DNA from: CAZCWM01 sp964622625
GTDB lineage: Bacteria; Planctomycetota; Phycisphaerae; Phycisphaerales; Phycisphaeraceae
Length of the DNA: 64,000 nt
Direction of reading: 5' to 3'
Assembly: GCA_964622625.1 (NCBI GenBank)
Contig: CAZUUQ010000001.1
Coordinates: 38,046 to 102,045, forward strand
The notes below the pieces were generated by a model. The model ran no database searches and was not told the origin of the DNA. It saw nothing but the letters and a program-made list of their open reading frames with translations. Below, one piece after another: positions 45,364-53,978 of this stretch (positions within the stretch are counted from its first letter, which is position 1; every line of letters begins with the position of its first letter). Both the position numbers and the translations under genes were made by a program.

Positions 45364-46080
45364 TCATCTGTGACCGCGACGCAGCAACAGCCCGATGGCC
45401 ACCGTCAGCAGCACGGCCGCACCGCCCGGCTCGGGGATGATCGCTACCTGCTCCGACGCGATCGTCAACCGCGCCTGATCGAACGTCCACGCACCCGGCC
45501 CGTCGTAGGTCAACGTCAGCAGGATGCCGCCGAACGTCGCCGCTCCCGGCGTGTCGCCGCCGCTGACCAGGTCGATGTTGCGATTGACGATGCGCGTGGC
45601 CAGACCCAGCGTCGAGAAGCTGCCGGTAATCGGGCTGGTCATCACCGTTGCGCCATTGCTCGTCGCCAACGGTCCGCCGGCGACATCCTCAAACAGCCAC
45701 ACGTAATCGACACTGGCCGACACATCGGGGGCCGGGGTCGTGCCGAATACCTCGAACTTGATGCCTTCGAGACTGTTGAAGCCGGCGTCCATCAGCAGCA
45801 CCACCCACGGCTGGGTGAACGTCATCCGCAGTTCAAAGACGTCGCCGTCGGCCAGCACCACGTCCGCCGGCACGTCCTGCACCTGCGGTCGTACATCCAG
45901 CAGCGGGCTGCGCCACACCACGCGGTTGGTGAACACCGCGTCGGTGGTGAGCATCGAGGCGTCCGGCGTCAGGTGGACGTCGACGTGCGTCACGGCCGCC
46001 TGGGCCGCAGGTCCGGCAGTCAATATCGCAAGCATGGACGCCATCACCGCGCCGGCGCCGAACGAACTGCATACTCGCAT
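45364..46080 (-). CDS. PEP-CTERM protein, candidate exosortase substrate
   Basis: A 238-aa secreted protein. It has an N-terminal signal peptide (SMLAILTAGPAAQA) and a C-terminal sorting signal: IIPEPGGAAVLL from residue 214, a hydrophobic helix, then RRGHR at the very end, exactly the PEP-CTERM layout of a PEP motif, a membrane helix and basic residues. The part between is a beta-rich domain of unknown function (VTHVDVHLTPDASML and following). In this genome the exosortase encoded at 28.8-30.9 kb is the obvious processing enzyme. ATG 46080 has AGGGGG 6 nt upstream. It is downstream of the CHAD gene with its own predicted promoter. Confidence 0.9.
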   Translation of the reverse strand: MRVCSSFGAGAVMASMLAILTAGPAAQAAVTHVDVHLTPDASMLTTDAVFTNRVVWRSPLLDVRPQVQDVPADVVLADGDVFELRMTFTQPWVVLLMDAGFNSLEGIKFEVFGTTPAPDVSASVDYVWLFEDVAGGPLATSNGATVMTSPITGSFSTLGLATRIVNRNIDLVSGGDTPGAATFGGILLTLTYDGPGAWTFDQARLTIASEQVAIIPEPGGAAVLLTVAIGLLLRRGHR

Positions 46081-46129
46081 GTGGACCCCCTTAAGCGATC
46101 GTGTGTTGACCGCTCCCCTCCACACCTTC

Positions 46130-46159
46130 AGCCTACGGCCGACCCCTCGCCTGGGTCAA
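46130..46159 (-). promoter_or_regulatory. Predicted promoter of the PEP-CTERM gene
   Basis: Minus strand: TTGACC (46154-46159), an 18-bp spacer and TAGGCT (46130-46135), 49 nt upstream of the ATG. Confidence 0.4.
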
Positions 46160-46180
46160 GTTTTTTCGGCCGGCGCTTCC

Positions 46181-47059
46181 TCAGGCCGACAAACGCTGCC
46201 GCAGTCGGCCGGGACGCTGGTCAAACAACTTGCCCGCCAGCTTCAGGGCCTGCCGCGCCAGTCGATCGTGTTGCCGCCGCGCTGCCGCATCGAATATCGC
46301 GTAGCCCTTGATCGTCATCGCCCGCCGCCCCGCCCCGTCCAGCCTCGTCAGAAGCAGGCACAGATCCTGGTGCTCTCCCAGTCGATCGCCGAGTTTAGTC
46401 AGCCGTCTGGCGTCCAAAGGCCAATCATCAGGCCAGTGCCGCCGCAGCAGGCGACGGTGGTAACCCAGACGTTTTACCGCGCGCCGCAGCCGGTGCAGAA
46501 GCTCATCGTCGCCGCTGGCCGACGCTCTGGCCAGCCGATGCCGCACCCGACCGTACTCATCGGCCACGGCGAGCAGCGCGTCTCGCATGGTGAACCGCGT
46601 GGCCGGCGCGGCACGTAAGGCCGCTTCAATGCTTCCCAGACGCAGTTCCACCAGCTTGAGCGTGGCGTACGTTCCGCGGGCCGCCTGGTGGATACCGTCG
46701 TGCCCCCGCGTCAGCAGGTGCTGCAATTCGCGGCCGAAGTGGGCCGGCAGTTTGCCGCCGCAGCGGCCGATCATCCTGGCAGCCGTGGTTGCCACCACCG
46801 CCTGATCACGTGCAGCTCCCAGATCATGGTGCAGTCGGCGCAGCGCCGCCTGCTGTCGCCGACAGAACGGCATCCCCAGCGCGTCGCTCACCAGCCGCAG
46901 CAGCGCACGGGTCTTCTTGAGCCGCACCCGCACCGCGTGAATCGCCGCGTCCGTGCAGCCTGCCGTCAGCGCCGAGGCGACCTCCGCGCGGCCCAGTTCC
47001 ATCTGTCGCAGCGCGAGCCGGCGAACCTCACCATGGTTCGTCGCGGCAAGCTTGGACAT
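46181..47059 (-). CDS. CHAD domain protein
   Basis: A 292-aa helical protein of the CHAD family, whose members bind inorganic polyphosphate through conserved His and basic residues. The diagnostic patterns are AIHAVRVRLKKTRALLRLV near residue 40 (H..RV..K..R) and ELLHRLRRAVKRLGYHRRLL near residue 200 (LH..R...K.LRY). No CYTH phosphatase domain is fused or adjacent, although the two are often linked. ATG 47059 is used; an in-frame TTG lies at 47068. Located 65 bp downstream of the nuoI-like gene and possibly co-transcribed with it. Confidence 0.88.
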   Translation of the reverse strand: MSKLAATNHGEVRRLALRQMELGRAEVASALTAGCTDAAIHAVRVRLKKTRALLRLVSDALGMPFCRRQQAALRRLHHDLGAARDQAVVATTAARMIGRCGGKLPAHFGRELQHLLTRGHDGIHQAARGTYATLKLVELRLGSIEAALRAAPATRFTMRDALLAVADEYGRVRHRLARASASGDDELLHRLRRAVKRLGYHRRLLRRHWPDDWPLDARRLTKLGDRLGEHQDLCLLLTRLDGAGRRAMTIKGYAIFDAAARRQHDRLARQALKLAGKLFDQRPGRLRQRLSA

Positions 47060-47124
47060 TGCATTCAACCCGTCGTCAGCCCGATGGCTGCATCTCCCCG
47101 GCCACCCCCGCCATTCTACCACCC

Positions 47125-47745
47125 TCAAAGGCTGGGAATGTTGGCCTCGCTGGTTGCCAGTTCGCCCCGCTCCAGACGCTGCTTTTCCCGCGCCACCCAG
47201 GGAATCTGTCCGGCATTGCGCTCGACCCACAGCGGCATCGGCGTGCGCAGCCCTTTGGCGTCCAGCTCGGTGAACTCCACGATCATGTCCTCGCGGCTGT
47301 AGGCCGACAGATCGTGGTTCTTGCCCATGTGGATGCAGTCGGTGGGGCATGGCTCGGTGCACAGGGCGCAGAACATGCACTTCTGATAGTCGATCGCGTA
47401 ACGCAGCAGTTCCCCCCCGACGGCCTTGCCGGAGGTTTTGTCGATCTTGCGCGGGGCCGACTTGTCGATGTAGATGCAGTCCACCGGGCAGGCTTTGGCG
47501 CACATGTCGCAGGCGATGCACTTGTCGGCCTCGAACTCGTGGATTCCGCGGTAGCGCGGGCTGAAGGCGATCCGCTCGTAGGGGTAGTGGATGGTCACGC
47601 TGCGGCTGAAGCAGTAGCGCAGCGTGATCTTCATGCCGATAGCGATGCTCTTGAGCGTGAGATAGATGTTGCGGAAGTAGCCCTCGGCGGCTGCCTGGGT
47701 GACGGCCTCATCCTGCTGATTGAGGTCTGTCTGCTTGGCGATCAT
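47125..47745 (-). CDS. nuoI: NuoI-like 8Fe ferredoxin subunit (NADH-quinone oxidoreductase subunit I)
   Basis: A 206-aa protein with two 4Fe-4S motifs, CIACDMCAKACP near residue 77 and CMFCALCTEPCP near residue 122, separated as in NuoI, which carries clusters N6a and N6b of respiratory complex I. The N-terminal KITLRYCFSRSVTIHYP segment and the RGIHEFEADKC stretch are the NuoI pattern. In most genomes nuoI lies within a nuo operon; here no other nuo gene is in the window and its neighbours are a fibro-slime and a CHAD gene. The C-terminal 50 residues are charged. It could be the true NuoI or a duplicate serving another complex. Confidence 0.88.
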   Translation of the reverse strand: MIAKQTDLNQQDEAVTQAAAEGYFRNIYLTLKSIAIGMKITLRYCFSRSVTIHYPYERIAFSPRYRGIHEFEADKCIACDMCAKACPVDCIYIDKSAPRKIDKTSGKAVGGELLRYAIDYQKCMFCALCTEPCPTDCIHMGKNHDLSAYSREDMIVEFTELDAKGLRTPMPLWVERNAGQIPWVAREKQRLERGELATSEANIPSL

Positions 47746-47846
47746 GATCTATTGCTCTCGCGTGCGGTGCGGCTGGTGCAAAGCTCCGGATCGCTGAGAA
47801 TGGTAGTCGCTCGTGGCCGAGCCGACCAGTCGGCCTCCAGAGAGGA

Positions 47847-47888
47847 AATAAACGACGCCGCGCTGCCCAGGGGAGCAGCAACGCGGCG
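47847..47888 (-). terminator. Intrinsic terminator after the fibro-slime gene
   Basis: Minus strand: CGCCGC and GCTGC pair with GCAGC and GCGGCG, with a 3-nt bulge and a short C/G-rich loop. The stem is followed by TCGTTTATTT. It sits 60 bp after the stop codon at 47948. Confidence 0.7.
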
Positions 47889-47947
47889 CCGCGAGTCGAT
47901 CGTGTTGGACGCGCCGGCTGCCTGGCGCGGTGTGTGGTTCCTGTTGC

Positions 47948-48838
47948 TCAGTCGTACAGGGGGCTGACGCTCGTGGGCGCGACTTCCGCCAGCTCGATCG
48001 ACGTATCGATGCGGAAGTTCGACTGCGTCGTGTGCCGCTCGGAGAAGAAGAAGTCCAGTGTGCAGCTATCGCCGTCGCTCAGGCCCAGGTTGACGTATTT
48101 GTCACCCGACTGCACGGGGCAGCTTCCTTCCAGGCCGGCATTCGCCCAGGCTGTGGCAAGCTGATTGGCCATCGTTGTGTCCACCAGTTTGACGATGTCG
48201 CCGACGGCGAAGTGGTTCTTGTCGACAAAGGCCTTGCCGTCGAACAGCAGCACGCTGCCCGTGAGCGCTGGGTGCACGCCGCCGAGGTCGATCACCTGCA
48301 CGCCGTTGATGAACACCCACACGTCGTCGTCACCGACGAAGGTGAAGTACTGACCGGGCTTGTAGGTGAACGTGGTGTGCAGCTCAAAAGTGAAGTGGAA
48401 GTTGTGGTTCAGATCCTGGTTGCCGAACAGCTTGCCGTCCAGTGGGAAGAATGAGTTGCTCTGGTACGTATAGACGCCGCCGGCTTCAGCCTGGCCGTTG
48501 TCCAGGGTCAGCTCCAGCGCAGCCGCCATGTTCACGTCCGGCACGTCATTGAACCACTGGTTGAAGCTCTCGGCCGAGTAGACCGTATCCTTGGTCGGGC
48601 GCACCGGGTTGTAGACCGGCTTGGCGTCGGCGCCCAGCATTGGCGACACCAGGCCCAGGACGTGGCCGTAGCCGCCGCGGCCGCTCATATGGGCGGTCTC
48701 GAAATCCAGGTGACCGCCGCTGCGGTCGCCCCGCTTGAAGTCGCGGACCACGCCCGTAAGCGTGATCTGGTCGGCCAGCGCCGGCCCGGCCAGCAGACCC
48801 AGCAGCGCGGCCATGGTGCATGCACGTGTGAATTTCAT
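47948..48838 (-). CDS. Fibro-slime domain protein, secreted
   Basis: A 296-aa exported protein with a signal peptide ending near residue 22 (GPALA). The mature part begins TLTGVVRDFKRG and SGGHLDFE, then contains YTFVGDDDVWVFINGV-type sequence (FTFVGDDDVWVFING near residue 185) and VIDLGGVHPA, the hallmark of fibro-slime/PA14-like domains first seen in Fibrobacter and Dictyostelium surface proteins. These domains bind carbohydrate or calcium. ATG 48838 has AAAGGGG 7 nt upstream. No PEP-CTERM signal at its C-terminus (ends VSPLYD). It lies between glcF and the nuoI-like gene. Confidence 0.9.
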   Translation of the reverse strand: MKFTRACTMAALLGLLAGPALADQITLTGVVRDFKRGDRSGGHLDFETAHMSGRGGYGHVLGLVSPMLGADAKPVYNPVRPTKDTVYSAESFNQWFNDVPDVNMAAALELTLDNGQAEAGGVYTYQSNSFFPLDGKLFGNQDLNHNFHFTFELHTTFTYKPGQYFTFVGDDDVWVFINGVQVIDLGGVHPALTGSVLLFDGKAFVDKNHFAVGDIVKLVDTTMANQLATAWANAGLEGSCPVQSGDKYVNLGLSDGDSCTLDFFFSERHTTQSNFRIDTSIELAEVAPTSVSPLYD

Positions 48839-48947
48839 CTCGCACCCCTTTCGTCCAACAGTTGACTCGGTTGTTTGGCTTGGTTCATCCCCTGGCCTGC
48901 ACGAGCCGAGCCCGACGCCGGACTCTTTAAAGCTCCACCCCTGTCGC

Positions 48948-48967
48948 AGTCCCGCCCATTCGGGACT
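48948..48967 (-). other. 5' hairpin upstream of the fibro-slime gene
   Basis: AGTCCCG (48948-48954) and CGGGACT (48961-48967) form a perfect 7-bp stem with a 6-nt loop in the 247-bp spacer between glcF and the fibro-slime gene. It could stabilise the mRNA or act as a weak glcF terminator; no T-run follows. Confidence 0.35.
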
Positions 48968-49085
48968 GGCACGCTGTAAACCTACGATTTGCGAATTGCG
49001 CCAACCAGTGAAATGGGGCGGCCCCGGCAAAGTGCCGATTGCCCAGTCGTTACAGATGGACCAGCGGCATCCACCGGCACCGCTG

Positions 49086-50495
49086 TCAGGGGCGGCCCGC
49101 GTCCGAGAAGCCCGGCCCGAAGAATGCCTCGTGCAGCAATTCAACCGGATGCATCAGCTTCAACCTCATATTCAGCCGCCGGGCCTCCGAGGCGATCTGC
49201 ATCGCGCAGCCGACGTTGCCGGTCACGCAGGTGGTCGCCCCTGTCGCGTCGATGTGCCGCAGCTTGCGCTCGGCCAGTTCCGTGGCCATGGCCGGCTGCG
49301 AGAGGTTGTACGTTCCCGCCGCTCCGCAGCAGATATCGGACTCCGCCAGCGGCACGACCTTCAGCCCCCGGATGGCCGCGAGCACCTGTCGCGGCGGATC
49401 GCCCACGCCCTGGGCGTGTAACAGGTGGCAGGCATCGTGATATGTCACCGTGCGCTCGATTGCCTGCGGCGGGATCGTGCCCCCATCGGCCAACAGCTCG
49501 GCCAGCAGTTCGCTGATGTCGCGCACGCGGCCTGTGAAATCCGCCACTGCGGCGCCATGTGCGGCCTCGTGTCGCAGCAGATGGTCGTACTCGCGCAGGG
49601 CCGCGCCGCAGCCGGCGATGGCCGTCACCACGCAGTCCATCGCCCGTCCTTCCGGGCCGGCCGCAAAGGCCCGCAGATTCGCCGCCGCCAGGGCCCGGGC
49701 GCGCTCGTCCTCGCCGCCGTGATGGTGAATCGCTCCGCAGCAGACCTGACTGCGCGGCACCACCACGTCGCAGCCCAGGTGCGTGAGCAGATCGATCGTC
49801 TTGCGGTTCACGTCCTGAAACAGAACGCTGCCCACACAACCGATGAACATCCCCACAGTCATCCGCGGTCCATGCGCCGCCGCGTTCGCACTCGCCGGGT
49901 AGAAGTCCGCCAGTGGCCGCTCCCACAGCGGCCCCTCGTCGGGCAGCATCTGCCGCATCTTGCGCAACTGCGCCGGCAGCAGGGGGTCCACCAGTCGCGC
50001 CACCGGCCGCCACAGCCTCAGTTTCTGCAGCACGCGTGCCGGCAACATCGCCAGTTTCAGGCGCCCCGGCCGTGGAAAGACGTGGAAGAAGATCGCCCGC
50101 AGCAGGCGATCGACCATGCCGCGCCGTCCCTGCGTCCCAAGCTGTCGCCGCGTCTCTTCCAGCAACTCGTGGTATACCACGCCCGACGGGCAGGCTGTCT
50201 CGCACGCCCGGCAATCCAGGCACAGGTCCAGATGGCCGACCACGGCATCGGTCGCATCGATACGTCCATCGGCCAGACCCTTCATCAGGTGGATACGCCC
50301 GCGCGGCGAGTCGGCCTCCAGCTTGTTCTGCATGTATGTCGGACACGCGGGCAGACACAGACCGCAATGCACGCAGTCGGTTGCCCGCACGTAAATGTCG
50401 TCGGGCAATTCCACCGTCGCCGCCATGCGGCGTGCGCCGCCTTGTGGGAGTCCGTCGATCACGATCGGCCGCGGCCCGGGCGATGGGCTGTTCAT
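49086..50495 (-). CDS. glcF: Glycolate oxidase iron-sulfur subunit GlcF
   Basis: A 469-aa electron-transfer subunit of glycolate oxidase. Two 4Fe-4S motifs lie at the N-terminus (CVHCGLCLPACP near residue 41 and CLDCRACETACP near residue 92), then two CCG domains with SQVCCGAIHHHGGE and DICCGAAGTYNL, the heterodisulfide reductase-type cysteine-rich repeats. Electrons from GlcD pass through it to the quinone pool. ATG 50495 overlaps the glcE stop (ATGA), so the two are translationally coupled. Last gene of glcDEF. Confidence 0.93.
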   Translation of the reverse strand: MNSPSPGPRPIVIDGLPQGGARRMAATVELPDDIYVRATDCVHCGLCLPACPTYMQNKLEADSPRGRIHLMKGLADGRIDATDAVVGHLDLCLDCRACETACPSGVVYHELLEETRRQLGTQGRRGMVDRLLRAIFFHVFPRPGRLKLAMLPARVLQKLRLWRPVARLVDPLLPAQLRKMRQMLPDEGPLWERPLADFYPASANAAAHGPRMTVGMFIGCVGSVLFQDVNRKTIDLLTHLGCDVVVPRSQVCCGAIHHHGGEDERARALAAANLRAFAAGPEGRAMDCVVTAIAGCGAALREYDHLLRHEAAHGAAVADFTGRVRDISELLAELLADGGTIPPQAIERTVTYHDACHLLHAQGVGDPPRQVLAAIRGLKVVPLAESDICCGAAGTYNLSQPAMATELAERKLRHIDATGATTCVTGNVGCAMQIASEARRLNMRLKLMHPVELLHEAFFGPGFSDAGRP

Positions 50496-51703
50496 GGCGC
50501 GGCCTCCCGGGTCTGGATCGCAGTGGAGCGCAGGTAGCGGCCGGGGTTGAAAATATTCTGTGGGTCCATCGCCGCCTTGAGCTGCTGCAGCAGCGCGTGG
50601 TCCGGCTGCGGCGGGGCGAACGGGGCGAGATCCAGGGCGCCGCGCGGCCGGGAGTGCCAAATGCGCAGTCCTTCATCGCCGATCAGTTGACCCGCCGAAG
50701 CGTCCAGCCGTCGCGCATCGCCTTCATCCAGGTCGCCGCCCACGCAGATGCAGCCGTGCACCGGCAGCGCGTCGACGTGCAGACGCGAACCCAGATGCGC
50801 CAGCTCCGGCGTCTGCGTCAGCGCATGGCAGATCACACCCGTGCGGGCTGGCGGCACGACCAGCTTCAGCGCCGCCGCCGCGGTCCCGCGCCACCGGCAC
50901 AGCGAGCCGCGCCGCAGCGCGTCGGCTTCGTGGTCGTGCGCCGCGGCCGACAGCATCCGCACCCGTGGCAGGGCGTCGAGGAACGTCTCCAGTGACCGCA
51001 ACTGGGCTGCGCAGGCCGTCGAACTGCCATAGTATGCGAGGCGAACTCGCCAGCCGTCCTCGTGGCGGCCCATCATCAGCCACGTCGGCTGCGCGTCGCA
51101 GGTCAGCAGGGCGGTCATGTGATCGACGAAGTCCTCCGGCCGTTCCGTGTGCAGATCCACAGCCATGACCCGCGACGGTAGCGCGTACGTCCGCAGCGTC
51201 AAGGCGTAGACCAGGCCCAGTTCGCCGAGGCTGCCGATCATCAGCTTCGTCACGTCGTAGCCGGCCACGTTCTTGACCGTCCGCCCGCCGACGTGGATGT
51301 CGCGCCCCAGCCCGTCCACGTAGTGCAGCCCCAGCAGCAGGGCGCGCATCGTGCCGTAAGTCAGGCGCAGCGGGCCGTAGACGTTGTGCATCACGATTTC
51401 GCCCAGCGTCAGACTTTCGTCGGCGTCGATCGGCAGAAACTGACCGATTTGCGCCAGCCGCCGCTGCACCTGGCCGAGCGTCGTTCCCGCGGCTGCGTAC
51501 ACCGTCATGTCGCGTTCGTGAATCTCCAGCACATCGCCGCGCTGTTCGATGGGCGTATGTTCTCGCGGCGGGGTATGCCCCATGCCGCGGTGGGCCTTGC
51601 CGTAGTCGATCAGCGGCCGCCGTGAAGCCATCGCCTGCTGCACCGCGGTGATGGCGGTCTCGCGGTTGTCAATGATCACGGGCTGTTTGGGGGCGGCGGT
51701 CAC
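50492..51703 (-). CDS. glcE: Glycolate oxidase FAD-binding subunit GlcE
   Basis: A 403-aa FAD-linked subunit of glycolate oxidase. The FAD-binding type 4 domain shows ESLTLGEIVMHNVYGPLRL near residue 95 and the GlcE signature GRTVKNVAGYDVTKL near residue 141. The C-terminus ends MDPQNIFNPGRYL, as in the D-lactate/glycolate dehydrogenase family. GTG at 51703 overlaps the glcD stop by 4 bp (GTGA), and its own stop overlaps glcF by 4 bp. Confidence 0.92.
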   Translation of the reverse strand: MTAAPKQPVIIDNRETAITAVQQAMASRRPLIDYGKAHRGMGHTPPREHTPIEQRGDVLEIHERDMTVYAAAGTTLGQVQRRLAQIGQFLPIDADESLTLGEIVMHNVYGPLRLTYGTMRALLLGLHYVDGLGRDIHVGGRTVKNVAGYDVTKLMIGSLGELGLVYALTLRTYALPSRVMAVDLHTERPEDFVDHMTALLTCDAQPTWLMMGRHEDGWRVRLAYYGSSTACAAQLRSLETFLDALPRVRMLSAAAHDHEADALRRGSLCRWRGTAAAALKLVVPPARTGVICHALTQTPELAHLGSRLHVDALPVHGCICVGGDLDEGDARRLDASAGQLIGDEGLRIWHSRPRGALDLAPFAPPQPDHALLQQLKAAMDPQNIFNPGRYLRSTAIQTREAAP

Positions 51704-53232
51704 GCGCTCAAGGCTCCACCGGGACTGTTGGGACTGACGGGCCGCAGCAGTTCGATGCGCACCCTGTCCGAGGGGATGAGTTTGCCTTCGTTAAGCCGCG
51801 CGCCGGGATCGAACACCCGCTTGATCCGCAGGAACGTGTCCAGCGTCGCGACGTTGAACATCCGCGGCATCATGTGAATCTTCTCGACACCCACGCCATG
51901 CTCGCCGGTAATGGTCCCGCCGATCTCCACGCAGTAGCCCAGCACCGCCTCGGCCGCCCGCATCGCCTGCTGCACCTGCTTCGGATCATCCTCGTCGAAG
52001 AAGAAAATCGGATGCACGTTGCCGTCGCCGGCATGAAAGACGTTGCTGATCTCGAGGCCGTGTTCCTGGGCGATGGCGGTGATGCGTTCGACCGCCTGCG
52101 GCAGCAGCGAGCGCGGCACGCAGGCATCCTGCGTGAAGTAGGCCACGTGCATTCGTCCGATTGCCCCGAAGGCGCGCTTGCGGGCGCTCCACAGTTCCGC
52201 TCGCCGCTTGGCATCCGAGCAGTGGCGCACGTCGCGGGCGCGGTTGCGGCCGGCGATGCCGATGATCTGCTGCAACTGCTCGTCGAGCACCTGCTCCACG
52301 CCGTCGATCTCGATCAGCAGCAGTGCCTGTGCGTCGGTGGGAAAGCCGTAGTGGAAGGCCTCCTCAACGACGCGGATCATCCGCCCGTCCATCATCTCCA
52401 TCGACGTGGGCAGAATCCCCGAGGCGATGACGTCGGTGACGGTCTGGCACGCATCAAAGGTCGAGGCGAACACGCCGTACACCGTGCGGAAGTGCTGCGG
52501 TCGGGCGGTGAGCCGGCACCACAGGCGCGTGATGATTCCCAGGGTGCCCTCGCTGCCGCACAGCAGGCCGGGCAGGTCGGGGCCGATGCCGTCGTGCAGT
52601 CCAGCGCGGGTGCGCACGATGTCCCCGTCGGGCAGCACCATTTCCAGGCCGAGGATATGATTGCTGGTCACGCCGTGCTTGAGCGTGTTGACACCGCCGG
52701 CATTCGTGGCAGCGTTGCCGCCGATCGTCGAAGCGCGCTGGCTGGACGGGTCGGGCGAGAAATACAGCACGCCCGCGGAAGTTCCGCTGGCCGGATTTGT
52801 TCCGTTCTGCCGCGCCCGCTCCGCGCAGGCGCGGGCCACCTCCTCGGAGAGCGTGGTGTTCAGCACGCCCGCCTGCACGACCGCGACACGGTTGTCCAGG
52901 TCGATCGACTCGATCCGTGTCATGCGGACCGTCGAGATCAGCACCCCGCCGCCGAACGCCACGGCCCCGCCTGCCAGCCCCGTGCCGCTGCCCCGCGGCA
53001 CCATCGGGATCCCATGCTGCGCCAGCACGCGGACGCACGCCGCCACCTGGTGCGTGTCGGCTGGGAAGACCACCGCGGCCGGCACACCCCGCGCCACGGT
53101 GAAGCCGTCGCACTCATAGACCAGCAGTTCATCGCGGTCGGTCAGCAAGGCATCAGGACCGACAATGCGGCCCAGGGCGTCGAGAGCGGCTTGGGTAACG
53201 GGTGCGGCGGGCGCGGCAGGTGAGGCGGGCAT
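51700..53232 (-). CDS. glcD: Glycolate oxidase catalytic subunit GlcD
   Basis: A 510-aa FAD enzyme that oxidises glycolate to glyoxylate. FAD-binding type 4 motifs are VPRGSGTGLAGGAVAFGGGV near residue 83 and STIGGNAATNAGGVNTLKHG near residue 170. The C-terminal FAD-oxidase domain holds SNVFHAGDGNVHPIFFF and GGTITGEHGVGVEKIHMM, with the conserved His and Glu. ATG 53232 is placed by homology. First gene of a tight operon whose products together form the membrane-linked complex. The physiological role could be glycolate clean-up after photorespiration-like reactions or use of algal glycolate; inferred. Confidence 0.94.
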   Translation of the reverse strand: MPASPAAPAAPVTQAALDALGRIVGPDALLTDRDELLVYECDGFTVARGVPAAVVFPADTHQVAACVRVLAQHGIPMVPRGSGTGLAGGAVAFGGGVLISTVRMTRIESIDLDNRVAVVQAGVLNTTLSEEVARACAERARQNGTNPASGTSAGVLYFSPDPSSQRASTIGGNAATNAGGVNTLKHGVTSNHILGLEMVLPDGDIVRTRAGLHDGIGPDLPGLLCGSEGTLGIITRLWCRLTARPQHFRTVYGVFASTFDACQTVTDVIASGILPTSMEMMDGRMIRVVEEAFHYGFPTDAQALLLIEIDGVEQVLDEQLQQIIGIAGRNRARDVRHCSDAKRRAELWSARKRAFGAIGRMHVAYFTQDACVPRSLLPQAVERITAIAQEHGLEISNVFHAGDGNVHPIFFFDEDDPKQVQQAMRAAEAVLGYCVEIGGTITGEHGVGVEKIHMMPRMFNVATLDTFLRIKRVFDPGARLNEGKLIPSDRVRIELLRPVSPNSPGGALSA

Positions 53233-53305
53233 CGTCAGCGCATGGTAGAGACGCGGCCGCCCGAAGAAAAGCAGCAGGGGCACAGTCGGGCACGGTGGGG
53301 GGCGG

Positions 53306-53668
53306 CTACCAGTTCTGCTCGTAATGGCGATGGCGGCGGGTCGTCTGGTGCAGGTAATCGCGCACCCGGCCGTTGGAGGTCGATTGGCGGTCATACGTCC
53401 AGATATAGACGCGATCGACCACTTCGGAGCGCTGGCCGCGCGGGACGATGGGGCCGTAGTCATTGCGGTCGTAGTACCAGGGCGCGGCGGGATCGCCGGC
53501 GTAGGAGCCGGGGTAAGCGGGGGCAACGGCCGCCAGCAGCGACGCGGGCCTGTCGGCCACAGGGGCAATCGGGCGCTTGTCCACAATCGCCGGCCGGCCA
53601 CAGCCAGGCAGCGGCAGCAGCAGGGCGGTCAACAGCAGGCATCCAACTCCAAAGCGAGCAGCGCGCAT
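53306..53668 (-). CDS. Small lipoprotein of unknown function
   Basis: A 120-aa protein with a lipobox LLPLPGC (Cys near residue 23). The mature part is rich in Tyr, Arg and Pro (YPGSYAGDPAAPWYYDRNDYG) and ends HRHYEQNW. GGAGGG lies 7 nt before ATG 53668; this is the best ribosome site seen in the window and fixes the start. I do not recognise the family. It is upstream of glcDEF on the same strand but separated by 73 bp. Confidence 0.7.
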   Translation of the reverse strand: MRAARFGVGCLLLTALLLPLPGCGRPAIVDKRPIAPVADRPASLLAAVAPAYPGSYAGDPAAPWYYDRNDYGPIVPRGQRSEVVDRVYIWTYDRQSTSNGRVRDYLHQTTRRHRHYEQNW

Positions 53669-53978
53669 GGCAATACCCTCCACTCCAAGGGTATGCGAAC
53701 GTCTTGCCTGCCAATGTTAAGACAGCCCACGGGGCGGATAAGAACCATAAGCCATGTAATTATCTACGCTTACTAACGCCGTGCCTTGCGCGGTCACAGT
53801 GGGGACCGATTACGGCCTGGGGGCGGATGTTCACCGTCCGCATCACGGCCGTGGCGTTGGAGTTATGCACATCCACGGGCATCGGACCGGTACCCGTTGA
53901 AGGCCGCACCCCCACGCTGTTATTTTGTTCGCACACGTTCTGACCACCACTCATCTCACCATGGAAGGAAACACACGC
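53669..53978. other. Divergent intergenic region between the lipoprotein and aquaporin
   Basis: 310 bp with no convincing gene. It contains the aquaporin promoter at 53897-53925. The middle is less G+C-rich than the surroundings. Confidence 0.4.
53897..53925 (+). promoter_or_regulatory. Predicted promoter of the aquaporin gene
   Basis: TTGAAG (53897-53902), a 17-bp spacer and TTATTT (53920-53925), about 50 nt upstream of the start codon. Confidence 0.4.

Noticed and set aside
46158..46165. A run of Ts just downstream of the CHAD gene as an intrinsic terminator
   Set aside because: No GC-rich stem precedes it on the CHAD-coding strand, and the run is on the other strand.
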